Notes: generated by a model not told the origin, from the letters alone. 64,000 nt of DNA from Modicisalibacter luteus DSM 23508 (GCF_000378505.1 NZ_KB899990.1:62001-126000); one strand, 5' to 3'. Positions 27,662-37,342 are shown, numbered from the stretch's first letter. A program made the numbers and translations.

Positions 27662-28610
27662 ATTGTCTCGGGAGCGCGCATCGCGCTCCCGGTTTTTCAC
27701 TCTGCTGCTTTGCTGCCTTCTACTGGTACCGGCCATGGCTCACAGTCAGGACACGACCGCCGTCAGCCTACCGGGCACCCAGGCGTTCGTGTTGCATTCC
27801 CCCCAGACCGGAGACGATTACCTTATTCAGGTCTCGGTGCCCGATACGCCTGCCCCCGAACAGGGCTATGCGGTGCTTTATGTGCTGGATGGCAACGCGC
27901 GCTTTCCACTATTGCACCTGGCACGGGATACCCTGACCCGGCAGGGGCCTTACGGGAGGGGAAGCGCGCTGCTGATCGTCGGTATCGGTTACCCGGACAC
28001 CGAACGTTTCGACGTTTCCCGTCGCGCGCGCGATTACACGCCGCTACCCTCCGGGCCGGCAGAGGACGGCTCGGCGCAAGGCGGGGCAGAGCGTTTCCTG
28101 GCCTTCATCGAGCAGACCCTAAAGCCGGCCATGGCCGAGCGCTTTGCCGTGGATACCTCGCGTGAAGCGCTGATGGGTCATTCCTATGGTGGGCTGTTCG
28201 TGATGCACGTGCTGCAGGCGGCGCCGCAGAGCTTCGAGCGTTATATAGCCATCAGTCCATCGCTCTGGTGGCAGCACGGTCAGGTACTGGAGGCGTTAGC
28301 GTCACAGCCTGATTCGCCGAGCGTTGTCGCTGGGCGCCATGTCCTGATCGGTGTCGGAGAACTCGAGCAAACGCCGCCGCCAAGCGAGGCCGATACACCG
28401 CGTGGCCAACGCAAGCGGGCACATGCCATGGTGGACAACGCAGGTCGGGCCGCCCGGGTACTTCAACGGCTTCGCCCCCAATGGGAAACGCGCTTCGAGG
28501 TCTATCCCGGAACGCACCACGGCAGTGTCATGTGGCCGGCAGCACGTCAGGCCATCGTGTTCCTGGCGCCTTGGGACATGTCAGGGCGTGACACGAACGA
28601 CCGATCTTGA
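27651..28610 (+). CDS. IroE/Fes-like siderophore esterase, exported
   Basis: This is an alpha/beta hydrolase of 319 residues with a signal peptide (about 1-32, ending AMAHSQ) and nucleophile elbow GHSYGG (Ser178). A SPSLWWQ segment follows, and a late GTHHGS supplies the catalytic His. This is the D-alpha-type esterase family of IroE and BesA, which cut trilactone siderophores. It overlaps the receptor by 11 bases, so it probably processes the siderophore in the periplasm. Confidence 0.82.
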   Translation: MTSRLSRERASRSRFFTLLLCCLLLVPAMAHSQDTTAVSLPGTQAFVLHSPQTGDDYLIQVSVPDTPAPEQGYAVLYVLDGNARFPLLHLARDTLTRQGPYGRGSALLIVGIGYPDTERFDVSRRARDYTPLPSGPAEDGSAQGGAERFLAFIEQTLKPAMAERFAVDTSREALMGHSYGGLFVMHVLQAAPQSFERYIAISPSLWWQHGQVLEALASQPDSPSVVAGRHVLIGVGELEQTPPPSEADTPRGQRKRAHAMVDNAGRAARVLQRLRPQWETRFEVYPGTHHGSVMWPAARQAIVFLAPWDMSGRDTNDRS

Positions 28611-28666
28611 GCCACACTAAGGCCAGGCAAACAGCAAATAGCAATGTTCGCCAGGAGAGGCTTGGA

Positions 28667-29728
28667 ATGTCGTTATTGCATCACCGTTCGTGTCGTTACG
28701 GTTTCATGCCGCCCTATGTGCTGGAGCGTGTTGCCGCTCATGGCACCGAGCGGCTTCGGGATGTGGCGCGTCACACGCTGACCACCGACCAGACGTTTCG
28801 CGACCGGCGTGGGCCGGGAATTGCTGAAACCTTGCCAACACCGCTGGAGCGGTCGATACCCGGCCAGCCTGCGCGATATATTCACAGTGCCGATCAACTC
28901 CTGGAGTTGCCCGGCCGGCTGGTAAGGGCAGAGGGGCAGGAAGCCATCGGCGACCCTGCGGTGGATGAGGCCTACCGTTGGCTGGGCGCGACCTATCGCT
29001 TCTTCTGGGAAGTGTTCGCGCGCGATGCCATCGATGGTCGGGGCATGCCGCTGATCGGCACGGTGCATTATGGTCAGGATTATGACAACGCGTTCTGGAA
29101 CGGGGCGCAGATGGTCTTCGGCGATGGTGACGGCGAATTGTTCCATCGCTTTACCGCCTCGCTCGACGTGGTTGCCCACGAACTGGCCCATGGCGTGACC
29201 GAACGAGAAGCCGGTCTGGTTTATGCCTATCAGTCCGGAGCGCTCAACGAATCGTTTTCCGATGTCTTCGGCAGCCTGGTCAGGCAGCACTACTTGAACA
29301 GGACGGCAGCTCAGGCCGACTGGTTGATCGGTGCCGACCTGTTGACTGAACGGGTCAATGGCCGTGCCATGCGTTCGCTGGCCGAGCCCGGAACGGCCTA
29401 TGACGACCCAGTGCTTGGCCACGATCCTCAGCCTGGTCACATGCGCGATTATGTCGAAACCCAGGCTGACAATGGCGGTGTCCATATCAACTCGGGTATA
29501 CCCAATCATGCCTTCTATCTCGTGGCGATGGCCCTGGGGGGCTACGCGTGGCAGGCGCCGGGGCGCATCTGGTATGACACCCTGCTTGACTCACGGCTAA
29601 CAGCTGACTGTGATTTCGCCACCTTTGCCCGGTTGACCGAAGATAACGCCGACCGGCGCTTCGGTAGGCACAGTCGGGAGGTGGGGGCTGTCCGTGATGC
29701 CTGGCGAGGCGTGGGGGTATTGTCATGA
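28667..29728 (+). CDS. Protealysin-like M4 metalloprotease
   Basis: The 353-residue thermolysin-family protease has zinc motif HELAH (171-175), the third ligand Glu in GALNESFSD (Glu195), and the substrate-binding HINSGIPNHAFY. It has no signal peptide. Instead it starts with a short propeptide carrying PPYVL (15-19), the hallmark of protealysin-like proteases, whose propeptide is removed autocatalytically. AGGAGAGG precedes the chosen ATG at 28667; an upstream in-frame ATG at 28607 has no such site. It is coupled (ATGA overlap) to a probable inhibitor gene. Confidence 0.88.
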   Translation: MSLLHHRSCRYGFMPPYVLERVAAHGTERLRDVARHTLTTDQTFRDRRGPGIAETLPTPLERSIPGQPARYIHSADQLLELPGRLVRAEGQEAIGDPAVDEAYRWLGATYRFFWEVFARDAIDGRGMPLIGTVHYGQDYDNAFWNGAQMVFGDGDGELFHRFTASLDVVAHELAHGVTEREAGLVYAYQSGALNESFSDVFGSLVRQHYLNRTAAQADWLIGADLLTERVNGRAMRSLAEPGTAYDDPVLGHDPQPGHMRDYVETQADNGGVHINSGIPNHAFYLVAMALGGYAWQAPGRIWYDTLLDSRLTADCDFATFARLTEDNADRRFGRHSREVGAVRDAWRGVGVLS

Positions 29729-30051
29729 GCCAGTCTACGCCCCGGCTGGGGCCGCATAGCGTGCTGCTCATTCGACGCGAGGGGGGCATTGCGCATTTTC
29801 CGGGCCTGGCGTCGCCTCGCCGGATACGATGCGCTCAATGCACCGAGGAACAGCGTCAGTGGATTCAGAGCTTGCTCGAGCAGGCTGGGCAATACTTGGA
29901 TATCGAAGGTGGCGCCGACCGGCGCCGCTTCTGTCTCGAGATCACGGAGGAAGATGCGTCCACGTCGCCGACCTGGACGCTATCCTTTGATGAGTCCCAG
30001 GCTCCCGCGGCCCTGATAAGGCTCTGGCAACATGGCATGCTGGAGGAATAG
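29725..30051 (+). CDS. Emfourin-like inhibitor of the adjacent M4 protease
   Basis: This 108-residue cytoplasmic protein overlaps the protease gene by four bases (ATGA). It begins with RREGGIAHFPG, like the R-x-GG-x-x-x-x-PG start of emfourins, and continues as a compact alpha/beta domain with a C-terminal LIRLWQHG helix. Emfourins are slow tight-binding inhibitors of protealysin and are almost always encoded directly after it. The assignment relies on gene order plus this short motif. Confidence 0.72.
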   Translation: MSQSTPRLGPHSVLLIRREGGIAHFPGLASPRRIRCAQCTEEQRQWIQSLLEQAGQYLDIEGGADRRRFCLEITEEDASTSPTWTLSFDESQAPAALIRLWQHGMLEE

Positions 30052-30126
30052 CAACACCAAGCATGGCAGGAACGGCTGGTTCTGGCCTAGAGTGAAAGGC
30101 GCCATAACAACAATCCGAGGTGATTC

Positions 30127-30375
30127 ATGACTTACACGCCTGACATGATCGATGAGCTTAACGTTCTGTGCCTGTTCAACTTGTCGACGACTCACGAGGG
30201 AATCAAGGTGCACTCATCGGCAATGCCTGAGAAAGTCGCTGCCACACAGCGCCTCTACGAGCGTGGCTTGGTGACCCAACCCGATGGCGGTTATCTGACC
30301 GGGCTTGGTCGCGATGCTGCCACGCAGGCCCAGAACCTGCTGACGATCCTGTCGACGGCACCGGCCACTACCTGA
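30127..30375 (+). CDS. TIGR02647 family small protein
   Basis: The 82-residue protein resembles a small conserved family (TIGR02647) found in Pseudomonas and relatives. Shared features are the start M-x-Y-T-P-x-x-I-x-E-L, the LFNL segment, and the QPDGGYLT--G block near residue 52. The family has no known function; the basic helical N-terminal part suggests a nucleic acid or protein-binding role. GAGGTG precedes the ATG. It is a lone gene. Confidence 0.8.
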   Translation: MTYTPDMIDELNVLCLFNLSTTHEGIKVHSSAMPEKVAATQRLYERGLVTQPDGGYLTGLGRDAATQAQNLLTILSTAPATT

Positions 30376-30388
30376 TTGCTGGCTGGAG

Positions 30389-30417
30389 TTGACAAGCTTC
30401 TGATGAATTGGTTTTCT
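30389..30417 (+). promoter_or_regulatory. Candidate promoter of the leu leader
   Basis: A perfect -35 TTGACA (30389-30394) is followed 17 bases later by a weak -10 TTTTCT (30412-30417). Transcription would start at about 30424, right at the ATG of the leader peptide. Confidence 0.4.
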
Positions 30418-30423
30418 TGAAGG

Positions 30424-30480
30424 ATGAATACCGGTACTTGCGTTCTCTCGCTATCGCTACGACTACCAGGCGCCCTTTGA
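30424..30480 (+). CDS. leuL: Leucine-rich leader peptide upstream of leuA
   Basis: An 18-codon reading frame encodes MNTGTCVLSLSLRLPGAL. Five codons are Leu, three of them the rare CTA in the span CTA-TCG-CTA-CGA-CTA. Runs of rare Leu codons in a short peptide before a leucine biosynthesis gene are the hallmark of transcription attenuation, as in enteric leuL. The frame ends in TGA at 30480, and GC-rich hairpins follow at 30469-30488, 30498-30511 and 30634-30651. A possible terminator is at 30672-30697. A purine-rich GAAGG abuts the ATG, and if the promoter above is right the message could be leaderless. The role is inferred from codons and position. Confidence 0.6.
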   Translation: MNTGTCVLSLSLRLPGAL

Positions 30481-30755
30481 TTGCGCCACCGTGTCTGTGT
30501 GCCCTTGGGCACTGAGTCCTTCCTGTCGAGCTACGAGAGTCAACACAATGCCGGTCAGTCACTCCCAGCCTCATTTCCCATCGGTTTTGTTTTTCGTCCG
30601 CCATCAGGGCTGTTGCTCTGTTCGGTGGATGCCTGCGTCTGACAAGACGCATCCAAAGTATTGTCGCGTTGCCCCGCTGAGCCGAAGTTCAGCGGGGTAT
30701 TTCGTTACTCGCTCCGAATGTTCTGACCCGCACTGCCAGACGAGGAATTTCCGCC
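30481..30755 (+). promoter_or_regulatory. Long structured leader between leuL and leuA
   Basis: This leader holds hairpins GTGCCC-TT-GGGCAC (30498-30511) and TGCGTCT-GACA-AGACGCA (30634-30651). CCCCGCTGA / TCAGCGGGG (30672-30697) is followed by TATTTCGTT. The last is the best attenuator-terminator candidate but has a poor T-run. No other gene is supported here. Confidence 0.45.
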
Positions 30756-32465
30756 ATGATGTTGCCTGATCCGTCCATCAAGTACCGTCCCTTCGTTGCC
30801 GTCGACCTGCCTGATCGTCAATGGCCGAATCAGCGAATCACTCATCCGCCGGTATGGTGCAGCGTCGATATGCGCGACGGTAATCAGGCGCTGATCGACC
30901 CCATGGATCTTGAACGCAAGCGTCGTTTCTTCGAGATGCTGGTGAAGATCGGTTTCAAGGAGATCGAGGTAGGCTTTCCTTCGGCCTCGCAGATCGACTT
31001 CGATTACGTTCGTGAGCTGATAGACAACGACCTGGTGCCGGACGACGTGAGCATACAGGTGCTGACCCAGGCCCGACCGCATCTTATCGAGCGTACCTTC
31101 GAAGCCCTAAAGGGGGCCAGGAAGGCCATCGTTCATGTCTATAATGCGACCGATCCGGTGTTCCGTCGCGTGGTGTTCAACGTCGACAAGCCCCAGTGCA
31201 TCAAGATCGCTACCGATGCCACTGAACTCATCAAGCAGCGCATGGCGGAACATCCCGAGACCGACTGGACGTTTCAGTATTCACCGGAACTGTTCACCTC
31301 AACCGAACTCGATTTCGCCGTCGAGATTGTCGATGCCGTGGCGGCGAGCTATGAGCCGACCCCCGACAAGCCGATGATCGTCAACCTGCCGGCCACGGTA
31401 GAAATTGCCACGCCCAACAACTATGCCGACCAGATCGAGTGGTTCTGTCGTCACGTTGCCAACCGCGATAGCCTGGTGGTCAGCGTGCATCCCCATAACG
31501 ACCGGGGGACGGGGGTGGCGGCGGCTGAACTGGCGGTGATGGCTGGCGCCGATCGTGTCGAGGGCACGCTGTTTGGTAATGGCGAGCGTACCGGCAACGT
31601 CGATATCGTTACCCTGGCGATGAACCTCTATACCCAAGGCGTGCATCCACAGCTCGATTTTTCCAACATCACGCCGATCATGCGTGAGGTCGAACATTGC
31701 AACCAGCTGCCGGTACACCCCCGCCATCCCTACGTCGGCGACTTGGTGTTCACGGCGTTCTCCGGCTCGCACCAGGATGCCATCAAGAAGGGCATGACCG
31801 AGCGCCGTCAGCATCCCGATGCCATGTGGGCAGTGCCATATCTGCCGATCGATCCGCTCGACGTGGGCCGCAGCTATGAGGCGGTCATCCGGGTCAACAG
31901 CCAGTCCGGCAAGGGCGGTGTCGCCTACCTGCTCGAAGAGGAGCATGGCATCGAGCTGCCGCGACGGTTGTCCATCGAGTTCAGCCAGGTGGTTCAAGAG
32001 GTCGCCGAGCGTACCGGCAAGGAAATCACCTCGCAGATGATCTACCAGGCCTTCGCCGACGAGTACTTGGACAGAACGTCGCCGTATGCGCTGGTCAATC
32101 ACCGCCTTTCCTCCGAGCCGGACAGCCCGCGTGTGCATCTCGAGGCGGTCATCGAGGATCGCGATAGCCGCGAGACCCTGCATGGCACTGCCAATGGCCC
32201 ACTGGCTGCGTTTATCAAGGCGCTTGGTGCCCATGGATTGAACATTGAGATCATCGACTATCATGAGCATTCACGAGGACAGGGCGCCGAGGCGGAAGCC
32301 ATCGCTTACGTCGAGGTGCGCATCGATGACAAGGCCGTGTTCGGCGTAGGCATTGACGAGAGCATCACCAGCGCCTCGATGAAGGCAGTCATGGGGGCGC
32401 TCAACCGACACTTGGCCACGCACACAGAAGCGGCGCCCAACGTCACGGCCGACACGCTCAAGTAA
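30756..32465 (+). CDS. leuA: 2-isopropylmalate synthase LeuA
   Basis: This 569-residue enzyme is of the longer LeuA class typical of Pseudomonas and actinobacteria. The HMGL-like TIM barrel has [10 protein letters not shown] (about 42-50) and the metal-binding HPHNDRGTG (His pair). A C-terminal LeuA dimerisation/regulatory domain (about 430-560) confers leucine feedback. It makes 2-isopropylmalate from acetyl-CoA and 2-oxoisovalerate. It stands alone, preceded by a leucine-rich leader peptide, so it is probably controlled by attenuation as well as feedback. Confidence 0.96.
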   Translation: MMLPDPSIKYRPFVAVDLPDRQWPNQRITHPPVWCSVDMRDGNQALIDPMDLERKRRFFEMLVKIGFKEIEVGFPSASQIDFDYVRELIDNDLVPDDVSIQVLTQARPHLIERTFEALKGARKAIVHVYNATDPVFRRVVFNVDKPQCIKIATDATELIKQRMAEHPETDWTFQYSPELFTSTELDFAVEIVDAVAASYEPTPDKPMIVNLPATVEIATPNNYADQIEWFCRHVANRDSLVVSVHPHNDRGTGVAAAELAVMAGADRVEGTLFGNGERTGNVDIVTLAMNLYTQGVHPQLDFSNITPIMREVEHCNQLPVHPRHPYVGDLVFTAFSGSHQDAIKKGMTERRQHPDAMWAVPYLPIDPLDVGRSYEAVIRVNSQSGKGGVAYLLEEEHGIELPRRLSIEFSQVVQEVAERTGKEITSQMIYQAFADEYLDRTSPYALVNHRLSSEPDSPRVHLEAVIEDRDSRETLHGTANGPLAAFIKALGAHGLNIEIIDYHEHSRGQGAEAEAIAYVEVRIDDKAVFGVGIDESITSASMKAVMGALNRHLATHTEAAPNVTADTLK

Positions 32466-32502
32466 CTCCTACGGATGTATTTTTCGGAAAGGATGCCGAA
32501 TA

Positions 32503-33654
32503 TTGTCTGAGTTAGCTGACAGCAGTAGCCGAGAGGTGCGTCTGGCGCGCCTAGGCGTACTCGGCCTGTTTTTGATCAACGGGCTGGTCACGGCCAGCCT
32601 GGTGCCGCATATCCCGCTCTTTCAGGCGCGCCTCGACCTTACCCCCGGATGGCTGGGCATCGCCCTGCTGGGGGTGGCCATAGGCGCTATCGTCAGCATG
32701 CCGTTGACGGCGCAGTTCATCGAGCGCTATACCAGCCGCACCGTTGTCATGGTCGCTACGCCGATCTATTGCCTGGCACTGATAGGGCCGATCGTCGCGC
32801 CATCGCTGCCCATCCTGTTCGCGGCGCTGGTACTGTTCGGTCTGGGCAACGGCAGCATGGATGTGGCCATGAACGCCCAGGCGGTGGACATAGAGAAGCG
32901 CTACGGGCGGCCGATCATGTCCTCGTTTCATGGCTTCTTCAGCCTGGGGGGGCTGGTCGGAGCCGGAGGCGGCGGGCTACTGCTGGAAATGGGGCTGGCG
33001 CCGTGGGCCCACGTCTCTCTGCTGGCAGCGGTGCTGTTGGTGGCCTGCGTTCCGGCGCTACGGGTGGCGCTACACGGCCAGGGCGAGGCCAGTGGTCCAC
33101 AGTTCGTGCTGCCGCGTGGTGCCTTGCTGGGTGTCGGCGTGCTGGCGCTGTTCACGCTGTTCTGCGAGGGGGCGATGAACGACTGGAGCGCCATCTACCT
33201 GCGTGATGCCTTCTCCTTGGGGCCAGGTTTGGCGGCGATGGGCTACGCCAGCTTCTCGCTGACCATGACTCTGGGCAGGCTATTTGGCGATCGCGTGGTG
33301 GCGCGTGTCGGTCGGGTTCTGGCGGCCCGGCTAAGCGCAGCCCTCGCGGCGAGTGGCATGACCTTGACCTTGCTGGCGCCATCGTTCGGCGTCGCTCTGG
33401 TGGGCTTTGGTATCATTGGTTTGGGGTTGGCCAACATGATTCCCATTTTGTTCAGCGCGGCAGGCAACTCCCGGACCATGCGCCGTGGCCCGGCGATCGC
33501 CGCTGTAGCCACGCTGGGCTATGCCGGGTTACTCACCGGGCCCCCCTTGATCGGCTTCGTGGCGCAACTTACGAGCCTGACCACGGCGTTGGCGATGCTG
33601 ATCGTGGCCATGCTGTCGGTGATTGCCTTCGCCTCGATCATTCGGCGCGCTTGA
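32503..33654 (+). CDS. MFS transporter (YbjJ-like)
   Basis: The 383-residue protein has twelve predicted membrane helices with no large loops. Features are LNGLV-like GLVTASLVPHIP at the start, GNGSMDVAMNAQ in helix 4-5 and SSFHGFFSLGGLVGA at helix 5, a combination typical of YbjJ-type major facilitator transporters. The substrate is unknown. The start must be TTG, since the nearest ATG upstream is in another frame that stops quickly; AAGGATG-like purines lie about 10 bases before. It is convergent with epmB. Confidence 0.8.
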   Translation: MSELADSSSREVRLARLGVLGLFLINGLVTASLVPHIPLFQARLDLTPGWLGIALLGVAIGAIVSMPLTAQFIERYTSRTVVMVATPIYCLALIGPIVAPSLPILFAALVLFGLGNGSMDVAMNAQAVDIEKRYGRPIMSSFHGFFSLGGLVGAGGGGLLLEMGLAPWAHVSLLAAVLLVACVPALRVALHGQGEASGPQFVLPRGALLGVGVLALFTLFCEGAMNDWSAIYLRDAFSLGPGLAAMGYASFSLTMTLGRLFGDRVVARVGRVLAARLSAALAASGMTLTLLAPSFGVALVGFGIIGLGLANMIPILFSAAGNSRTMRRGPAIAAVATLGYAGLLTGPPLIGFVAQLTSLTTALAMLIVAMLSVIAFASIIRRA

Positions 33655-33675
33655 ACTGACGGTATCTCGTCTTGG

Positions 33676-34716
33676 CTACAATGGCGACTTGCTGGCCTCT
33701 CCAGGGACCTCACGAACCAGGCGTGGCAGCAGGAAGCCAGCCAGGCGGGTCCGTAACGCATCGATCAGGGCCACCGCTTCGGCATCGGGCACGTCGAAAT
33801 GGGCAGCGCCAGCTACCGGATCGAGGACATGCAGGTAGTAGGGCAGGACACCGGCGGAAAACAGCCGTTCGGAGAGTTCGGCCAATGTAGCCACCTCATC
33901 GTTGACGCCCCGCAGCAGCACGCTCTGGTTAAGCAGGGTCACACCCGCATTCTGCAGGCGCTTACAGGCCTCGATGACAGCGTCGTCGATCTCGTTGGGG
34001 TGGTTGATGTGCAGTACCATGACGGTCTGCAGCCGGGTATCCTTTAACCAGGCCAGCAAGGCGTTGTCTATCCGGTCGGGAATCACCACCGGCAGCCGAG
34101 TATGGATCCGCAGCCGGCGCAGGTGGGGAATTTCACCGAGGCGCCCCACCAGCCAGGCCAGGCGCTTATCGTTGGAAGCCAGAGGGTCGCCGCCGGACAG
34201 GATCGCTTCCTGGATGCTGGGGTCACGGCGCAGATACCCCAGCGTTTCCTCCCATTGAGTGCGCGAGGGGGAATTCTCGGCATAGGGGAAGTGACGCCGG
34301 AAGCAGTAACGGCAATTGATCGCACAGGTCGGGCTGCCGATCAACAATACTCGCCCATGATACTTGTGGATCAGGCCTCGGCGGGGCGTATGCTCCGCTT
34401 CTTCCAGCGGGTCACTGACGAAACCGGCCACGCTGTCTGTCTCGGCAGTCACGGGAAGCACCTGACGGAGCAGCGGATCGTGGGGGTCGCCCCGGCGTAT
34501 CCGAGACAAGTATGCCTCGGGAACGCGCACCTCGAACAGCGCATGCCCTTGACTGGCACCCGGCAGCCAGCGCTCGTCCAGGCCCAGCCGGGCGAGTAGG
34601 TCGCGTGGATCGCGAATGGCCTTGGCGAGCTGTGTCTGCCAGTCTCGAGCTTCGTCCGTTACTGTGGGGATAACGCTCTGCAAAAGGTCGGGGCTTCGGG
34701 TTATCATGCGCCACAC
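33676..34716 (-). CDS. epmB: EF-P (R)-beta-lysine isomerase EpmB
   Basis: This is a 346-residue radical SAM lysine 2,3-aminomutase-like enzyme. Its iron-sulfur motif CAINCRYC (C131, C135, C138) has the CxxxCxxC spacing. EpmB turns L-lysine into (R)-beta-lysine, which EpmA attaches to Lys34 of EF-P. It is divergent from efp, with a shared promoter region of about 90 bases. An alternative start nine bases in gives MITRSP. Confidence 0.94.
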   Translation of the reverse strand: MWRMITRSPDLLQSVIPTVTDEARDWQTQLAKAIRDPRDLLARLGLDERWLPGASQGHALFEVRVPEAYLSRIRRGDPHDPLLRQVLPVTAETDSVAGFVSDPLEEAEHTPRRGLIHKYHGRVLLIGSPTCAINCRYCFRRHFPYAENSPSRTQWEETLGYLRRDPSIQEAILSGGDPLASNDKRLAWLVGRLGEIPHLRRLRIHTRLPVVIPDRIDNALLAWLKDTRLQTVMVLHINHPNEIDDAVIEACKRLQNAGVTLLNQSVLLRGVNDEVATLAELSERLFSAGVLPYYLHVLDPVAGAAHFDVPDAEAVALIDALRTRLAGFLLPRLVREVPGEASKSPL

Positions 34717-34806
34717 TATATCAATGCGAAGGCGACATGCGCTTCGCGGGTCAGTTCATGCACGTCCGGCCGGCAGGCCAGACGAAGGAATCTTCAGCGA
34801 GGAATC

Positions 34807-35373
34807 ATGGCGAACTATTCTACCAACGAATTCAAGGGCGGTCTGAAAGTCATGTTGGACGGCGATCCTTGTAACATCGTCGAGAACGAATTCGTCAAGC
34901 CAGGTAAGGGTCAGGCCTTCAACCGCGTCAAGCTGCGCAACTTGATTACCGGGCGCGTCTGGGAGCGTACCTTCAAGTCCGGCGAATCGCTGGAAGGCGC
35001 TGACGTCATGGACTTGGAGATGGAATATCTCTATACCGACGGGGACATGTGGCACTTCATGAAGACTGACGGCTCCTTCGAGCAGTACGCGGTCGACAAG
35101 AAGGCGCTCGGTGATACCGAGAAGTGGCTCAAGGAGCAGGTGGCCTATACCGTGACCCTGTGGAACGACAACGCGATCAGCGTAACGCCACCCAACTTTA
35201 TCGAGCTGGAAGTGGTCGAGACCGATCCCGGCCTGAAGGGCGATACCGCCCAAGGCGGCTCCAAGCCGGCTACGCTGTCTTCCGGCGCTGTGGTGCGAGT
35301 GCCATTGTTCATCAATCAGGGCGAGGTGCTCAAGATCGATACACGGTCCGGCGAGTACGTTTCTCGGGCATAA
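34807..35373 (+). CDS. efp: Elongation factor P
   Basis: The 188-residue, three-domain OB/KOW protein keeps ribosomes moving through polyproline stretches. The modification site is Lys34 in VKPGKGQA, the lysine type that EpmA and EpmB modify with beta-lysine; both enzymes flank this gene. AGGAATC just before the ATG is the likely ribosome binding site. A terminator follows. Confidence 0.97.
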   Translation: MANYSTNEFKGGLKVMLDGDPCNIVENEFVKPGKGQAFNRVKLRNLITGRVWERTFKSGESLEGADVMDLEMEYLYTDGDMWHFMKTDGSFEQYAVDKKALGDTEKWLKEQVAYTVTLWNDNAISVTPPNFIELEVVETDPGLKGDTAQGGSKPATLSSGAVVRVPLFINQGEVLKIDTRSGEYVSRA

Positions 35374-35460
35374 TCGGCGCTGTTGCGCTCGGTGATGTGA
35401 CGTTGGAAACAGGCACGCTATGCTCATTGCGCGCCCGTGAAGACGGGTGCCCTGCTTGAA

Positions 35461-35492
35461 GGCCACGCTTGGATGCGTGGCCTTTTGGTTTT
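35461..35492 (+). terminator. Terminator of efp
   Basis: An 8-bp perfect stem (GGCCACGC / GCGTGGCC) with a 6-base loop is followed by TTTTGGTTTT. It sits just before the epmA ribosome binding site, so some read-through may feed epmA. Confidence 0.8.
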
Positions 35493-35507
35493 CACAAGGA
35501 GCAAAAC

Positions 35508-36479
35508 ATGACTGATGACTGGCATCCTACGGCGAGCATCGAGACACTGCGCGAGCGGTCTCGTCTATTGGCAAGGATACGGGCATTCTTTACCGAGCGT
35601 GATGTACTGGAGGTGGAAACGCCTGTACTGGGCCATGGCGGGAGCACCGATGTGCATCTCGATTCGCTGTGTCTGGCGGCGACCACGCCGGCGGGCTGCG
35701 AGCGGCTGTGGCTGCAGACGTCACCGGAATTCCACATGAAACGTCTACTGGCTGCCGGCAGTGGTCCGATATTCCAACTGGCACGCAGTTTTCGTAATGG
35801 CGAGGTGGGGCGGCGTCACAACATCGAGTTCACCATGCTCGAGTGGTACCGTCCCGGATTCACTCTGGATACGCTGATTGGCGAGACCGATGCCCTGATA
35901 CGCCATGTCCTGCCGAGTGTTGGACCGTGTCGCCAACGCCGATATCGCGATCTGTTTCGCGAGGCGTTGCAGGTTGACCCCTTTACGACACCTCTCGGTA
36001 CGCTGCGGCAGCTGGCGATGCAGCATGGCCAGATCGACATGATGGAAAGCGAGCGAGACGCTTGTCTGGACTTGTTGATGAGCGTGATGATTGAGCCCGG
36101 GCTGGGTCGTGACGGAATCGATGTGGTCATCGATTATCCGGCCAGTCAGGCAGCCCTGGCCAGGCGCCGTTACGACCCGGAGGATGGTGTCGAGGTGGCA
36201 GCGCGTTTTGAGGTTTACATCAATGGCCTGGAACTGGCCAACGGCTACCATGAGCTGACCGATGCCAAGGAGCAGGCTAACCGCTTCGACGAAGACAATC
36301 GTGAACGCGAGCGCCTTGGTAAGCCGCCGGTGGATGTTGATCGGCGGCTAGTGGCGGCCTTGCAGGCCGGAATGCCGGAGGGTTGTGGTGTAGCATTGGG
36401 GCTGGACCGGTTGATCCAGCTGGTGCTGGGCAAGGATAGCGTGGCCGATGTCATGGCATTTGCCACGCCCAACGCCTAG
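35508..36479 (+). CDS. epmA: EF-P--(R)-beta-lysine ligase EpmA (PoxA/GenX)
   Basis: The 323-residue protein is a shortened class II lysyl-tRNA synthetase without the anticodon-binding domain. Motif 2 is in the FRNGEVGRRHNIEFTMLEWYR segment and motif 3 in GVALGLDRL near the C-terminus. It activates (R)-beta-lysine and transfers it to EF-P Lys34. The ATG at 35508 with AAGGAG upstream is used; a longer start at 35469 lies inside the efp terminator. Confidence 0.95.
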   Translation: MTDDWHPTASIETLRERSRLLARIRAFFTERDVLEVETPVLGHGGSTDVHLDSLCLAATTPAGCERLWLQTSPEFHMKRLLAAGSGPIFQLARSFRNGEVGRRHNIEFTMLEWYRPGFTLDTLIGETDALIRHVLPSVGPCRQRRYRDLFREALQVDPFTTPLGTLRQLAMQHGQIDMMESERDACLDLLMSVMIEPGLGRDGIDVVIDYPASQAALARRRYDPEDGVEVAARFEVYINGLELANGYHELTDAKEQANRFDEDNRERERLGKPPVDVDRRLVAALQAGMPEGCGVALGLDRLIQLVLGKDSVADVMAFATPNA

Positions 36480-36496
36480 GAACTGAATTCTACGTA

Positions 36497-37342
36497 TCAG
36501 GTGTCATGGAACTGCCCAAGTGGCTGCCCCATGCTGACCATGCTGTTATTAATGGACAGGTCTTCACGAAAGTCGACGGGACGCGGAAAACACAGGATGA
36601 CAGTGGAACCGAGCTTGAACCGCCCCATCTCGGCTCCCTTGGCCAATTCGATGGCTTCATTGTAGCGGGTCGTCTGGACCTGGCCCGATTTTGGTGTGAT
36701 TTGCCCCGCCCATACGGTTTCTATGGCGGCCACGATCATTGCGCCGACCAGTACCATGGCCATCGGGCCGAACTCCGTATCGAAAATGCAAACCAGGCGT
36801 TCGTTTCGCGCGAAAAGCCCGGGGACGTTAGCGGCGGTAGCCAGATTGACCGAGAACAGGCGCCCCGGGACGTAAGCCATTTCGCGCAGCGTGCCACCCA
36901 GCGGCATATGGACACGGTGATAATCCCGGGGCGAAAGATAGATGGTTGCGAAACTGCCGTTGCGGAATGGCTCGGCACGCCGGGAATCTCCCCCGAGCAG
37001 GGTAGTCAACGAATAGGCCTGCCCTTTGGCCTGGATCAATGTGCCATGTTCGATACGCCCGGATTGTGAGAGTACGCCATCGGTAGGGGAAACCAGGCCA
37101 TCGCCGATGGGGCGGGCATCGTCTCGCATGGCACGGGTAAAGAAAGCGTTAAAGCAGTCATAGGTGTGCGGGTTGGGCTCTAGGGCTTGGCTCATGTCGA
37201 CGTCGAAGACGCGAATGAACTGTTCGATCAACAGGTTCTTCAGCCAGGGCGTACGGCACTCGGCGAGTTGCCCCACCAACCGGGAAATCAGGTGATGAGG
37301 TAGCGGGTACTGGATGAGGGAAAACAGCTGATCGCGATCCAC
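36497..37342 (-). CDS. psd: Phosphatidylserine decarboxylase
   Basis: This 281-residue membrane-associated proenzyme self-cleaves at the Ser of LGST (near residue 252), which leaves a pyruvoyl group on the alpha chain. The SPTDG and HRVHMP segments support the family. It makes phosphatidylethanolamine. The position between epmA and rsgA matches the E. coli order, apart from an inserted rhodanese gene. It is convergent with epmA. Confidence 0.96.
   Translation of the reverse strand: MDRDQLFSLIQYPLPHHLISRLVGQLAECRTPWLKNLLIEQFIRVFDVDMSQALEPNPHTYDCFNAFFTRAMRDDARPIGDGLVSPTDGVLSQSGRIEHGTLIQAKGQAYSLTTLLGGDSRRAEPFRNGSFATIYLSPRDYHRVHMPLGGTLREMAYVPGRLFSVNLATAANVPGLFARNERLVCIFDTEFGPMAMVLVGAMIVAAIETVWAGQITPKSGQVQTTRYNEAIELAKGAEMGRFKLGSTVILCFPRPVDFREDLSINNSMVSMGQPLGQFHDT

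Noticed and set aside
30491-30769. A 92-residue plus-strand reading frame between the leu leader and leuA.
   Set aside because: Its composition is unlike genes here, it spans the candidate hairpins and runs into the leuA start, and no ribosome binding site supports it.
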